From Aquabacter sp965279295 (GTDB lineage Bacteria; Pseudomonadota; Alphaproteobacteria; Rhizobiales; Xanthobacteraceae), in NCBI GenBank assembly GCA_965279295.1, contig CBDIHQ010000012.1: DNA of 64,000 nt. One strand, 5' to 3'. Under the pieces are notes generated by a model. The model searched no databases. It saw only the letters and a list, made by a program, of their open reading frames with translations, and was not told where the DNA came from. Every line of letters begins with the position of its first letter. The stretch's first letter is position 1. The translations under genes were made by a program, and so were the position numbers. Shown here piece by piece: positions 25,001 to 33,662 of this stretch.

Positions 25001-25865
25001 CGACGAGAGCGTGCGGCGTGTGCTGGATCGCCTCTCCGACTGCGCCTTCAGCTATGAGATGGACCAGGGCACGGTCATCAAGGTGAAGATCACCGTCGAC
25101 AAGGCGGCGCGCACGGCAAAGGTGGACTTCACCGGCACCTCGCCGCAGCAGCCGACCAATTTCAACGCCCCCGAGCCGGTGACGCGCGCCGCCGTGCTCT
25201 ATGTGTTCCGCGTCATGGTGGAAGACGAAATCCCTATGAACGCCGGCTGCCTGCGGCCGATCGAGATCGTGGTGGACAAGGGCTCCATGCTCTCCCCGGT
25301 CTATCCCGCCGCCGTGGTCGCGGGGAATGTGGAGACCTCGCAGGCCGTCACCAATTGCCTGTTCGGCGCGTTGAAGGCCATGAGCGCCTCCCAGGGCACC
25401 ATGAACAACCTCACCTTCGGCAATGACGCGGTGCAGTATTACGAGACCATCTGCTCCGGCTCGCCCGCAGGCCCCGGCTTCGACGGCACCGATGCCGTGC
25501 ATGTCCACATGACCAATTCCCGCCTCACCGACCCCGAAATCCTGGAAACCCGCTTCCCGGTTCTGCTGGAGGATTTCCACGTCCGCGAAGGCTCCGGCGG
25601 CAAGGGGCGATGGAGCGCGGGGGCGGGCACCTACCGCCGCATCCGCTTCCTGGAACAGATGGAGTGCGCGCTGCTCTCCTCCCACCGCCGCATCCGCCCC
25701 TTCGGCCTGGACGGCGGCGAGGACGGCGCGCTGGGCGAAGGCTTCGTCCGCCGCAGCGACGGCACCTTCGAGCCGTTGGATGGCTGCGCTCAGACCGTGC
25801 TGGAGGCGGGGGAAGCGGTGATTATCATCACCCCGACCGGCGGGGGGTATGGGAAGGTGGAGTGA
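22095..25865 (+). CDS. oplA: 5-oxoprolinase (ATP-hydrolysing), fused HyuA-HyuB type
   Basis: This enzyme opens 5-oxoproline to glutamate using ATP, or acts on a related cyclic amide. The 1256-aa protein joins a HyuA-like ATPase half and a HyuB-like half in one chain. Early motifs are DRGGTFTDIIG (about residues 15-25) and MGTTVATNALLERKG; later ones are LLSGPAGGVVGA, GFDMGGTSTDV and FGGAGGQHAC. The HyuB half begins near residue 748 (LEVFNNLFMSIAEQMG). Residues of about 244-283 are encoded by a family B palindromic repeat (LPLAGEGEGGG ... PSPASGRG) inserted without breaking the frame. ATG 22095 has AAGGA 8 nt upstream. Confidence 0.9.
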   Translation: MGQVGQARGNWEFWIDRGGTFTDIIGRKPDGTLVAHKLLSENPEAYRDAAVHGIRELLGLAPGVAIPAGLVSAVKMGTTVATNALLERKGERTLLVTTRGFRDALRIGYQARPKIFAKKIELPDMLFEQVLEVDERVRADGTIEAAPDLAVVRAALEAAKADGIKAVAVAFMHGYRYPAHERQVAALARDLGFPQVSVSHEVSPLIKLVGRGDTTVADAYLSPILRRYVAQVAEELGAGSATASPLPLAGEGEGGGRPQAGGAGQADGSHLPPPQPSPASGRGSEAAQEEESAPIRLMFMMSSGGLTAADLFQGKDALLSGPAGGVVGASETGHIAGLDRIIGFDMGGTSTDVCHYDGELERAFDTEVAGVRIRAPMMRIHTVAAGGGSILHYDGARFRVGPDSAGANPGPACYRRGGPLAVTDANVMLGKLIPDFFPRIFGPGQDQPLNADVVREKFAVLANEIGDGRTPEAVADGFVTIAVENMANAIKKISVERGYDVTRYALTCFGGAGGQHACLVADALGMMRVHIHPFSGLLSAYGMGLAAVRAHRTKAVGERLHDALLPSLGEARDALAAEAVAELEGQGVPAGEIETEAKLHLRYEGTDTALPVTLADLSAMTAEFEARHRAQFGFVSPEKQVVVEAMEVQAAGGGAGIDEPDHPLTEGAPQACRTTRFFSRGTWHDAPVILRAAFKPGMAVQGPAIVIEPNQTVVVEQGWRAEMTAKDHLLLARTEILHRAGAVGTHADPVMLEVFNNLFMSIAEQMGVTLQNTAYSVNIKERLDFSCAVFSAAGELVANAPHMPVHLGSMDRSVETVIRENDGDIRPGDVFALNAPYNGGTHLPDITVVTPVFDDAGEGLLFWVASRGHHADVGGVAPGSMSPRATTIEEEGVYIDNFKLVDAGRFREAELNALLLGAKYPARNPVQNVADLKAQIAANEKGVRELKKMIALFGLDVVSAYMGHVQDNADESVRRVLDRLSDCAFSYEMDQGTVIKVKITVDKAARTAKVDFTGTSPQQPTNFNAPEPVTRAAVLYVFRVMVEDEIPMNAGCLRPIEIVVDKGSMLSPVYPAAVVAGNVETSQAVTNCLFGALKAMSASQGTMNNLTFGNDAVQYYETICSGSPAGPGFDGTDAVHVHMTNSRLTDPEILETRFPVLLEDFHVREGSGGKGRWSAGAGTYRRIRFLEQMECALLSSHRRIRPFGLDGGEDGALGEGFVRRSDGTFEPLDGCAQTVLEAGEAVIIITPTGGGYGKVE
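22826..22943. repeat. Palindromic repeat family B, copy 2, translated within oplA
   Basis: Arms ccctctcccgcttgcggggg and cccccgcaagcgggagaggg are inverted copies of each other and match the intergenic copy at 27334-27454. Here the element lies inside the 5-oxoprolinase coding region and stays open in its frame, adding about 40 residues rich in Gly, Pro and Ser. Confidence 0.9.
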
Positions 25866-26106
25866 GCCGAGCTTCCGTGCGCTCCACTCCCCAGGAGAGC
25901 TGAGATAAACAGAGGCGCTGCGTCGCGCGGCGCTAATTTGCGCTCGCGCCTGCAACATCGCTCGACACCGCGCCCGGCCTCGCGTATCCGGCGGACGGCC
26001 CATTTTCCGGGAATGTGGCGCCCTTTGTCCGGTTTTGTTTTGCCCCGGTCACGTTTGGCCCGAATAACGTCCGGCCCGGATGAGTCCTCTGCCAAGGAGA
26101 CGTGGC

Positions 26107-27312
26107 ATGCGCCTTCCAGTCATTTTCAGCGCGGCGTTCGCCGCACTCGCCCTCTGCGGCGCCTCCGGCGCCAACGCCCAGCAGGGCGAGATCAAGATCG
26201 GCGAAATCAATTCCTATTCCACTCTGCCCGCCTTCACCGAGCCCTATCGCAAGGGCTGGCAACTGGCGGTGGAGGAGATCAACGCCGCCGGCGGCCTGCT
26301 GGGCAAGAAGCTGGCGGTGGTGTCCAAGGACGACGCCGGCAAGCCGGCTGACGCGGTGACCGCCGCCAACGAACTGGTGGCGTCCGACAATGTGGTGATG
26401 CTGACCGGCACCTTCTTCTCCCATATCGGCCTGGCGGTTTCCGACTATGCCAAGCAGAAGAAGATCTTCTTCCTCGCCGCCGAGCCGCTGACCGACGCGA
26501 TCACCTGGGAGAAGGGCAACGCCTATACCTTCCGGCTTCGCCCCTCCAATTACATGCAGGCGGCCATGCTGGCGGAGGAAGCGGCGAAGCTTCCGGCCAA
26601 GCGTTGGGCGACCATCGCCCCCAATTACGAATACGGCCAGTCGGCCGTCGCGGTGTTCAAGAAGCTGCTGTCGGAGAAGCGCCCTGACATCGAATGGGTC
26701 GCCGAGCAGTGGCCGCCGCAGGGCCGGATCGACGCCGGCGCCGTGGTGCAGGCGATCGCCGCCGCCAAGCCCGAGGCGATCCTCAACGTCACCTTCGGAC
26801 CCGACCTCACCAAGCTGGTGCGCGAGGGCAATACCCGCGGCCTGTTCAAGGACCGCTCGGTCGTCAGCTTCCTTACCGGCGAGCCGGAATATCTCGACCC
26901 GCTGAAGGAAGAGACCCCGGAGGGCTGGATCGTCACTGGCTATCCCTGGTATTCCATCAAGTCGCCGGAACACGATGCCTTCCTGAAGGCCTACCAAGAC
27001 CGGTTCAAGGATTATCCGCGCCTCGGCTCGATCGTCGGCTATTCCACCATCAAGGCGGCCGCCGCCATCATCGCCAAGGCCGGCTCTACCGACACCGACA
27101 AGCTGATCGCCGCCGCCGAGGGCATTTCCGTGATCACGCCGTTCGGCCAGATCGTGTTCCGCAAGGGCGATCATCAGTCGACGCTCGGCGCGTTCGTCGG
27201 CAAGACCACGGTGAAGGACGGCCAGGGCCGCATGGTGGATTTCGTCTACCGCGACGGCGCCGCCTATCTGCCCAGCGAAGCCGACGCCGCCAAGTTGCGC
27301 CCGGCGGAGTAG
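26107..27312 (+). CDS. Branched-chain amino acid-type ABC transporter substrate-binding protein
   Basis: This is the periplasmic binding protein of a HAAT-family importer. The 401-aa protein has a signal peptide cleaved near residue 24 (ANA) and a Peripla_BP_6 fold: IKIGEINSYSTLPAFTEPYRKGWQLA, INAAGGLLGKKLAVVSKDDAGKPADAV and VVMLTGTFFSHIGLAVSDYAKQ. ATG 26107 has AAGGAG 7 nt upstream. It leads the liv-like genes at 27494-30794, although a repeat element separates them. The ligand is unknown; it follows the 5-oxoprolinase gene, so an amino-acid derivative is plausible. Confidence 0.88.
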   Translation: MRLPVIFSAAFAALALCGASGANAQQGEIKIGEINSYSTLPAFTEPYRKGWQLAVEEINAAGGLLGKKLAVVSKDDAGKPADAVTAANELVASDNVVMLTGTFFSHIGLAVSDYAKQKKIFFLAAEPLTDAITWEKGNAYTFRLRPSNYMQAAMLAEEAAKLPAKRWATIAPNYEYGQSAVAVFKKLLSEKRPDIEWVAEQWPPQGRIDAGAVVQAIAAAKPEAILNVTFGPDLTKLVREGNTRGLFKDRSVVSFLTGEPEYLDPLKEETPEGWIVTGYPWYSIKSPEHDAFLKAYQDRFKDYPRLGSIVGYSTIKAAAAIIAKAGSTDTDKLIAAAEGISVITPFGQIVFRKGDHQSTLGAFVGKTTVKDGQGRMVDFVYRDGAAYLPSEADAAKLRPAE

Positions 27313-27333
27313 TTCTTCCCTTCCGCCCTGGAT

Positions 27334-27454
27334 TCCCTCTCCCGCTTGCGGGGGAGGGCTAGGGAGGGGGAATTGGTGAGTAGCGGAAGGTGCGGGGCTT
27401 CTTCTGAGGCGCCCGGCCCCCTCTCCAACCCTCCCCCGCAAGCGGGAGAGGGGG
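27334..27454. repeat. Palindromic repeat family B, copy 3
   Basis: Arms ccctctcccgcttgcggggg and cccccgcaagcgggagaggg flank a central region with tagggaggggg and ccccctctccaac. It lies between the binding-protein gene and the fused permease, probably inside one transcript, where it could lower expression of the downstream genes relative to the binding protein. Confidence 0.9.
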
Positions 27455-27493
27455 CGCATAGCACCCGGGAACTCCGAGCGGAGATAATCAGAC

Positions 27494-29347
27494 TTGGACT
27501 TCCTGATCGTCCAGTTCCTCACCGGCCTTGCCAGCGCGTGTTCGCTGTTCCTGGTGGCGAGCGGGCTGTCGATCATTTTCGGCGTCACCCGCATCGTGAA
27601 TTTCGCCCACGGCGCCTTCTACATGGTGGGCGCCTATTTCGCCTTCACGCTCACCGAGCGGTGGGCAGGGGCGCTCGGCTATTGGGGTGGCCTCGCCTGC
27701 GCGGCGCTGGCGGTGGGGCTGGTGGGCGCCGCCATGGAAATCCTGCTGCTGCGGCGGATCTACCGCGCACCGGAACTGTTCCAACTGCTTGCCACCTTCG
27801 GCGTCACGCTGATGGTGGAAGACCTCGTGGTCCTCGCCTTCGGGCCGGAAGACCTGCTGGGCGGGCGGGCGCCGGGGTTCAAGGGCGCGGTAAGCATTCT
27901 CGGCCAGGCGGTGCCGGCCTATGATTTGTTCCTGATCGCCCTGGCCCCTGCGGTCCTCGCCCTGCTGCATCTGGTCCTGAAGCGCACCCGCTGGGGCATA
28001 TTGGTGCGCGCGGCGACGCAGGACCGGGACATGGTGGCGGCGCTGGGCGTCAACCAGAAATGGCTGTTCACCTCCGTGTTCGCACTCGGCGCCGCGCTCG
28101 CGGGCCTGGGCGGTGCGCTGCAATTGCCGCGCGAGGCGGTGAACCATTCCATGGACATGACCATCATCGTCGAAGCCTTCGTGGTGGTGGTGATCGGTGG
28201 TCTCGGCTCCATCACCGGGGCTTTCCTGGCCGCCGTGCTGGTGTGTGAACTCAACGCCTTTGGCATCCTGGTCTTCCCGCAGGTCTCCATCGTGCTGGTG
28301 TTCGCGGTCATGGCCTGCGTGCTGGTGGTGCGTCCGTTCGGCCTGCTGGGGCGCGGCGAGGCGCCGGCACGCATTTCCAAAGGCATCGCACTCGCACCGT
28401 GGAAACCCTACACCGGCATTGAACGGACCCTGGCGCTCGTGGCCCTCGTCCTCGCCGCCGCTTTGCCTGTGGTGGCGGGGCCCTATGCGCTGAGCGTCGC
28501 CGCCGAGATCGCCATCTTCGCCCTGTTCGCCGCCAGCCTCTCGTTTCTCATGGGCGCGGGCGGCATGCCCTCGTTCGGCCATGCCGCCTTCTTCGGGCTT
28601 GGTGCATATGGCGCGGCGTTCGCGCTGAAATATGCCGGGCTCTCCATGCTCGGCGCGCTGCTGCTGGGGCCATTGCTCGGGCTCGCTGGGGCCGGACTGT
28701 TCGGCTGGTTCTGCGTGCGACTTTCCGGCGTCTATTCCGCCATGCTGACGCTCGCCTTCGCGCAGATCGCCTGGGCGGTGGCGTTCCAATGGGTGGGCGT
28801 AACCGGCGGAGACAACGGGATGCTGGGCATCTGGCCGGAAGGCTTCGCCCGCACGCCGCAAGGTTTTTATTGGCTTGCGCTCGGCGTGGCCGCGACTGGC
28901 ATCGCCCTGCTGCGGGTCCTCATCTTCTCGCCCTTCGGCTTTGCGCTGCGTGCCGTACGGGACAGCGCCGCGCGGGCCGAGACGGTGGGCATCGACCGCA
29001 TGGGGATGCAATGGGCGGCGTTCGCCGTCGCCGGACTTTTCGCGGCGATGGCGGGGGCGCTGTTCGCGTTCCTGAAAGGCAGCGTGTTTCCCGATACGCT
29101 CGGCATCCCGCTTTCCGTGGACGCGCTGGCCATGGTGCTGCTGGGCGGGGTGGAGACGGTGTCCGGCGCGGTACTCGGCGCCATCGCCTACAAGCTCGCG
29201 GCAATCTGGCTGGTCAGCGAAACCGACCACTCCAAGCTGGTGCTGGGCGGCATCATCGTGCTGCTGGTTGTGGCGTTCCCGCAAGGCTTGGGCGGCGCGA
29301 TCGCGCGGCTCCGGCAGCGACTTGGGCAACGCTGGAGACCGGCATGA
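27494..29347 (+). CDS. Fused LivH-LivM ABC transporter permease
   Basis: Both permease subunits of a branched-chain amino acid-type importer are joined in one 617-aa chain. The first half (about residues 1-290) is LivH-like, with GLSIIFGVTRIVNFAHGAFYMVGAY and the AATQDRDMVAALGVN coupling loop. The second half (about 310-617) is LivM-like, with GAGGMPSFGHAAFFGLGAYGAAFA and RAVRDSAARAETVGID. The start is TTG 27494. It overlaps the ATPase gene by an ATGA. Separate genes are usual; fusions are known but less common. Confidence 0.88.
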   Translation: MDFLIVQFLTGLASACSLFLVASGLSIIFGVTRIVNFAHGAFYMVGAYFAFTLTERWAGALGYWGGLACAALAVGLVGAAMEILLLRRIYRAPELFQLLATFGVTLMVEDLVVLAFGPEDLLGGRAPGFKGAVSILGQAVPAYDLFLIALAPAVLALLHLVLKRTRWGILVRAATQDRDMVAALGVNQKWLFTSVFALGAALAGLGGALQLPREAVNHSMDMTIIVEAFVVVVIGGLGSITGAFLAAVLVCELNAFGILVFPQVSIVLVFAVMACVLVVRPFGLLGRGEAPARISKGIALAPWKPYTGIERTLALVALVLAAALPVVAGPYALSVAAEIAIFALFAASLSFLMGAGGMPSFGHAAFFGLGAYGAAFALKYAGLSMLGALLLGPLLGLAGAGLFGWFCVRLSGVYSAMLTLAFAQIAWAVAFQWVGVTGGDNGMLGIWPEGFARTPQGFYWLALGVAATGIALLRVLIFSPFGFALRAVRDSAARAETVGIDRMGMQWAAFAVAGLFAAMAGALFAFLKGSVFPDTLGIPLSVDALAMVLLGGVETVSGAVLGAIAYKLAAIWLVSETDHSKLVLGGIIVLLVVAFPQGLGGAIARLRQRLGQRWRPA

Positions 29348-30093
29348 GCGCGCCGCTTCTGGAGGCATCCGGCCTCTCGAAATCCTACGGCGGGGTCGAG
29401 GCGGTGCGGGATGTTTCCTTCGCGCTCCAGGCCGGCGAGATGCTGGCGCTGATCGGCCCGAACGGCGCAGGCAAGAGCACCTGCTTCGGCATGCTGGGCG
29501 GGCAGGTGAAGCCGGATCGCGGCACGGTACGGCTTGCCGGCACCCCGGTCACAGGCCTGCCGCCGCGAAAACTCTGGCGGCTCGGTGTCGGCCGCACGTT
29601 CCAGATCACCGAGACCTTCGCCTCCATGACGGTGTGCGAGAATGTGGAGACAGCTCTGCTCTCACATCCCCGCGCCACCCGCCGAAGCGAGGCCGAGCGC
29701 CTGCTGGCGCTGGTGGGGCTCGCCGATGAGGCTGCGCGTGCGGCGGGCGAACTCTCCTATGGCGACGTGAAGCGGCTGGAACTGGCCCTTGCCCTCTCCA
29801 ACCGACCGCGCCTGCTGCTGATGGACGAGCCCACCGCCGGCATGGCGGCAAGCGAGCGCACAGAACTGATGCGCCTGGTCGCCGCCATCGCCCGGACCCA
29901 GGCCATGGGCGTGCTGTTCACCGAGCACGACATGGACGTGGTGTTCGAGCATGCCGCGCGCATCCTGGTGCTGGATCGCGGACAACTGATCGCCCAGGGG
30001 CCGCCGCAGGCGATCCGCGCGGACGCCAGGGTGCGTGCGGTCTATCTCGGCGAGGGCCTGACCTATTCGGTCCCGCAGCCGGAGACGCGATGA
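29344..30093 (+). CDS. ABC transporter ATP-binding protein, LivG type
   Basis: This is one of two ATPases of the importer. The 249-aa protein has Walker A GPNGAGKS, the LivG-type VGRTFQITETFASMTVCENV Q-loop region, a signature LSYGDVKRLELALAL and Walker B LLLMDEPTAGM, with FTEHDMDVV as switch region. It starts at ATG 29344 overlapping the permease stop, and its own stop overlaps the next gene. Confidence 0.9.
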   Translation: MSAPLLEASGLSKSYGGVEAVRDVSFALQAGEMLALIGPNGAGKSTCFGMLGGQVKPDRGTVRLAGTPVTGLPPRKLWRLGVGRTFQITETFASMTVCENVETALLSHPRATRRSEAERLLALVGLADEAARAAGELSYGDVKRLELALALSNRPRLLLMDEPTAGMAASERTELMRLVAAIARTQAMGVLFTEHDMDVVFEHAARILVLDRGQLIAQGPPQAIRADARVRAVYLGEGLTYSVPQPETR

Positions 30094-30794
30094 TGCTGCG
30101 CGTTTCCGACTTGAATGCCTGGTACGGCGCGGCGCACATCGTCCGCGACGCATCCTTCACCATCGGCGATGGCGAGGCGGTGGCGCTGCTCGGGCGCAAC
30201 GGCGCGGGCAAGTCCACCACGCTGCGCGCGCTCATGGGCCTGGTGCCGCGTCGCTCCGGCACCATCCTGCTGGACGGGCGCGATGTCTCCCGCCTGGAGA
30301 CCCACGACCTCGCTCGTGCCGGTCTGGGCTATGTCCCGGAGGAGCGGCGCATCTTCACCGACCTGACGGTGATGGAAAACCTGGAGGTGGGCCGCCGCCC
30401 GCCACGCCCCGGCCATGCCGCCTGGACGCCGGAGCGGCTGTTCGCGCTGTTCCCCAATCTCGCGGAGATGCGCCATCGGCGCGGTGGGCGTATGAGCGGG
30501 GGCGAGCAGCAGATGCTCACCCTCGCCCGCACCCTGATGGGCAACCCCGCTTTGCTACTGCTGGACGAGCCCTCCGAGGGGCTCGCACCGCGCATCCTGG
30601 AGCAGATGGCGCTGGCGGTTAAGGCCCTGAAGGGCGAGGGATTGTCCATCCTCCTGTGCGAACAGAACTTCCGCTTCGCCGGCCTGATCTGCGAACGCGC
30701 CTATGTCATGGCGCGCGGACGCCTGGTGTTCGACGGGCCCTTCAGGGACTTGGAACGCGACCCTCGCAAACGCGATTCGCTGCTGGCGGTGTGA
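30090..30794 (+). CDS. ABC transporter ATP-binding protein, LivF type
   Basis: This is the second ATPase. The 234-aa protein has Walker A GRNGAGKST, the LivF hallmark GLGYVPEERRIFTDLTVMENL, signature MSGGEQQMLTLARTLM and Walker B LLLLDEPSEGLAP. It begins four bases inside the end of the LivG-type gene and ends the transporter operon. The gap of about 240 bp after it carries a candidate promoter for the next gene. Confidence 0.9.
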   Translation: MMLRVSDLNAWYGAAHIVRDASFTIGDGEAVALLGRNGAGKSTTLRALMGLVPRRSGTILLDGRDVSRLETHDLARAGLGYVPEERRIFTDLTVMENLEVGRRPPRPGHAAWTPERLFALFPNLAEMRHRRGGRMSGGEQQMLTLARTLMGNPALLLLDEPSEGLAPRILEQMALAVKALKGEGLSILLCEQNFRFAGLICERAYVMARGRLVFDGPFRDLERDPRKRDSLLAV

Positions 30795-30953
30795 GGTGTG
30801 GCTGAGTGGCAAGGCTAAGGACCAGCTGACCTAAGGATAAAGGCCCCACCCCTCCGATTTCCCGCTCCCCCCTTACGGGAAGGGAGCGAACCGCTTGTCG
30901 GTGGACACAGGGTCCCGCTTGCCCCACTCCCCTTGGAACAGCTCCGAACGGAA

Positions 30954-30982
30954 TTGATTTCGGCTACGCTCCGGCGCATAAA
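30954..30982 (+). promoter_or_regulatory. Candidate sigma-70-type promoter for the dehydratase operon
   Basis: TTGATT and CATAAA are spaced by exactly 17 bp, about 55 bp upstream of the dehydratase ATG. An AT-rich stretch (gatcaaatcgattaaatg) just downstream contains a partial dyad that might be an operator. This is by motif only. Confidence 0.4.
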
Positions 30983-31035
30983 TCCCCCGATCAAATCGAT
31001 TAAATGCAGCCCATCAAAGGGCGCGGGAGAGACCC

Positions 31036-32862
31036 ATGGCGGGACCGGAGAACAAGGCGGGAGATCAACCGGAGGCGCACGGCCGTAGGCTGCGGTCGCA
31101 GCTCTGGTTCGATAATCCCGATAACCCCGGCATGACCGCGCTCTATCTCGAGCGGTATCTGAACTTCGGCCTGACACGGGCCGAATTGCAGTCGGGCAAG
31201 CCGATCATCGGCATCGCCCAGACCGGCTCGGACCTCTCGCCCTGCAATCGTCACCACATCGACCTCGCCAAGCGGGTGCGCGAGGGGATCGCGGCGGCCG
31301 GCGGCATTCCGTTCGAATTTCCGGTCCATCCGATCCAGGAAACCGGCAAGCGCCCCACGGCGGCGCTGGATCGCAATCTCGCCTATCTCGGCCTTGTGGA
31401 AATCCTCTACGGCTATCCGCTCGACGGCGTGGTGCTGACCACCGGCTGCGATAAGACCACCCCAGCCTGCATCATGGCGGCGGCGACCGTGAACATTCCC
31501 GCCATCGTGCTCTCGGGCGGGCCGATGCTGAACGGTTGGTGGATGGGCGAGCGCACAGGCTCGGGCACAGTGGTGTGGAAAGCGCGTGAGCAGCATGCGC
31601 GCGGCGAGATCGACTACGACACCTTCATGGATCTGGTGGCCTCGTCCGCCCCCTCGGTCGGCCATTGCAACACGATGGGCACGGCCTCCACCATGAACGG
31701 GCTGGCCGAGGCGCTGGGCATGTCTCTGCCCGGTTGCGCCGCCATTCCCGCGCCCTATCGCGAACGCGGCCAGATCGCCTACGAGACCGGCAAGCGCATC
31801 GTCGACATGGTGTGGGAGGATCTGAAACCCTCCGACATCCTGACCCGCGAAGCGTTCGAGAACGCCATTCGCGTCAATTCCGCCATCGGGGGGTCCACCA
31901 ACGCCCCCATCCACCTCAATGCCATCGCCCGCCATGTCGGCGTGCCGCTGACCGTGGACGACTGGCAGAGCGTGGGCCACAAGATCCCGCTCCTGGTGAA
32001 CCTTCAGCCGGCGGGCGAATATCTCGGTGAGGAATTCCATCGCGCCGGGGGCATCCCTGCGGTGGTCGCCGAACTGATGGAGCAGGGCAAGATCCACGAA
32101 GGCGCGCTCACCGTGAACGGGCGTTCGATGGGGGACAATTGCCGGGGCAAACTCTCCTGGGACCGCAAGGTGATCTTCACCTATGACGCTCCCCTGAAAG
32201 AGGATGCCGGCTTCATCGTCCTGCGCGGCAACCTGTTCGACAATGCCATCATGAAGACCAGCGTGATCTCGCAAGAGTTCCGCGAGCGCTTCCTGTCCGA
32301 TCCCGCACACCCCAACGCCTTCGAGGGGCGCGCCGTGGTGTTCGAGGGGCCGGAGGATTACCACCATCGCATCGACGACGCTTCCCTCGGCATCGACGAG
32401 CACACCTTGCTGTTCATTCGCGGTACCGGTCCGCTGGGCTATCCCGGCGGCGCGGAAGTGGTGAACATGCAGCCCCCGGCCGCCCTGATCAAAAGGGGCA
32501 TCACCGCGCTGCCGTGCATCGGCGATGGGCGGCAATCCGGCACATCGGGCTCGCCTTCCATTCTCAATGCCTCGCCGGAAGCGGCGGCGGGCGGCGGGCT
32601 ATCGGTGCTGAAGACCGGCGACCGGGTTCGCATCGATCTCATCAAGGGCACGGCGGATATCGTGATCTCCGATGTCGAACTGGCGCAGCGCCGGGCCGAT
32701 CTCCAGGCGCGCGGCGGGTTTCCCATACCCAAGAGCCAGACGCCGTGGCAGGAAATCCAGCGCGGCATGGTGGAGCAGTTCGACGAGGGCATGGTCCTCA
32801 AGCCGGCGGTGAAATATCAGCGCGTCGCCCAGACCATGGGCGTGCCGCGCGACAACCATTAG
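31036..32862 (+). CDS. IlvD/Edd-family sugar-acid dehydratase (L-arabinonate/xylonate type)
   Basis: This Fe-S dehydratase converts a sugar acid to its 2-keto-3-deoxy acid. The 608-aa protein has the three cluster cysteines Cys70 (SPCNRHH), Cys138 (TTGCDKTTPAC) and Cys211 (GHCNTMGTASTMN). Their 68- and 73-residue spacing equals that of characterised L-arabinonate dehydratases. The N-terminus (SQLWFDNPDNPGMTALYLERYLNFGL) is also of that subgroup rather than IlvD. It leads a run of same-strand genes with an SDR and a DenD-like dehydrogenase, so sugar-acid catabolism is likely. The actual substrate is open. Confidence 0.85.
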   Translation: MAGPENKAGDQPEAHGRRLRSQLWFDNPDNPGMTALYLERYLNFGLTRAELQSGKPIIGIAQTGSDLSPCNRHHIDLAKRVREGIAAAGGIPFEFPVHPIQETGKRPTAALDRNLAYLGLVEILYGYPLDGVVLTTGCDKTTPACIMAAATVNIPAIVLSGGPMLNGWWMGERTGSGTVVWKAREQHARGEIDYDTFMDLVASSAPSVGHCNTMGTASTMNGLAEALGMSLPGCAAIPAPYRERGQIAYETGKRIVDMVWEDLKPSDILTREAFENAIRVNSAIGGSTNAPIHLNAIARHVGVPLTVDDWQSVGHKIPLLVNLQPAGEYLGEEFHRAGGIPAVVAELMEQGKIHEGALTVNGRSMGDNCRGKLSWDRKVIFTYDAPLKEDAGFIVLRGNLFDNAIMKTSVISQEFRERFLSDPAHPNAFEGRAVVFEGPEDYHHRIDDASLGIDEHTLLFIRGTGPLGYPGGAEVVNMQPPAALIKRGITALPCIGDGRQSGTSGSPSILNASPEAAAGGGLSVLKTGDRVRIDLIKGTADIVISDVELAQRRADLQARGGFPIPKSQTPWQEIQRGMVEQFDEGMVLKPAVKYQRVAQTMGVPRDNH

Positions 32863-32869
32863 GCCTGCC

Positions 32870-33577
32870 ATGACCGATGCGCATGCGGCTGCTTCGCAGC
32901 CGGTGGGAGAAATCGTCGAAGGACCCGCGGCCCTTCGACCCGAGCGCACGCCGCTGAAGGGACGCCACATCCATGTCGTGCCCTTCGATGCCGAGCGGCA
33001 TGTGCCGGACCTGTTCGCGGCGTCCCATGGGCCGGGCGACGCGGCGCTGTGGACGTATCTCTCGGTCGGGCCGTTCCCGGACGAGGCGGCGTTCCGGGGC
33101 ACCTATGCGGACCTCGCGACCAAGGCCGACCCTGTGCTTTACGCACTCGTTGACCCCGCCACCGGAAAGGCGGTGGGGCATGCCACCTATATGCGCATCG
33201 AGCCGGCGCAGCGGGTGATCGAGGTGGGCAACATCCTCTTCACGCCCGTGCTCTCCCGCTCGGCAGCCGCCACCGAGGCCATGTATCTCATGGCCCGTCA
33301 CGCCTTCGAGGATCTCGGCTATCGCCGCTATGAATGGAAGTGCAACGCGCTGAACGCGCCCTCCCGTCGTACCGCGCTGCGCCTCGGCTTTACCTATGAG
33401 GGGGAATTCCGTCAGCACATGATTACCAAGGGCCGCAACCGCGACACCACTTGGTTCTCGCTGCTGGACCACGAATGGCCGCGCGCCAAAGCGGCCTTCG
33501 AGGGATGGCTGACGCCGGAGAATTTCGACGCCGACGGGCGCCAGAAGCGCCGGCTGGAGGATTTTCGAGAGGCTTGA
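32870..33577 (+). CDS. GNAT-family N-acetyltransferase (RimJ/RimL-like)
   Basis: The 235-aa protein has one GNAT domain of the RimJ/RimL type (about residues 30-195), with LVDPATGKAVGHATYMRIEPAQRVIEVGNI and YRRYEWKCNALNAPSRRTALRLGFTYEG as acetyl-CoA-binding and C-terminal strands. It starts 7 bp after the dehydratase and so shares its transcript. Its acceptor is unknown; related proteins acetylate ribosomal proteins or small amines. Confidence 0.85.
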   Translation: MTDAHAAASQPVGEIVEGPAALRPERTPLKGRHIHVVPFDAERHVPDLFAASHGPGDAALWTYLSVGPFPDEAAFRGTYADLATKADPVLYALVDPATGKAVGHATYMRIEPAQRVIEVGNILFTPVLSRSAAATEAMYLMARHAFEDLGYRRYEWKCNALNAPSRRTALRLGFTYEGEFRQHMITKGRNRDTTWFSLLDHEWPRAKAAFEGWLTPENFDADGRQKRRLEDFREA

Positions 33578-33581
33578 GACC

Positions 33582-33625
33582 GGCGCGGATTCCCGCTCCC
33601 GCTTGTGGGTAAGGGAATCCGCGCC
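33582..33625 (+). terminator. Hairpin after the acetyltransferase gene
   Basis: GGCGCGGATTCCC and its exact inverse GGGAATCCGCGCC form a 13-bp stem with an 18-nt loop directly after the GNAT stop. No T-tract follows, so it may be a partial terminator or an mRNA-protecting structure ahead of the SDR gene. Confidence 0.45.
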
Positions 33626-33662
33626 GCGGGTCAGACAATAAAAAATCACAGGGAAAGACGCC

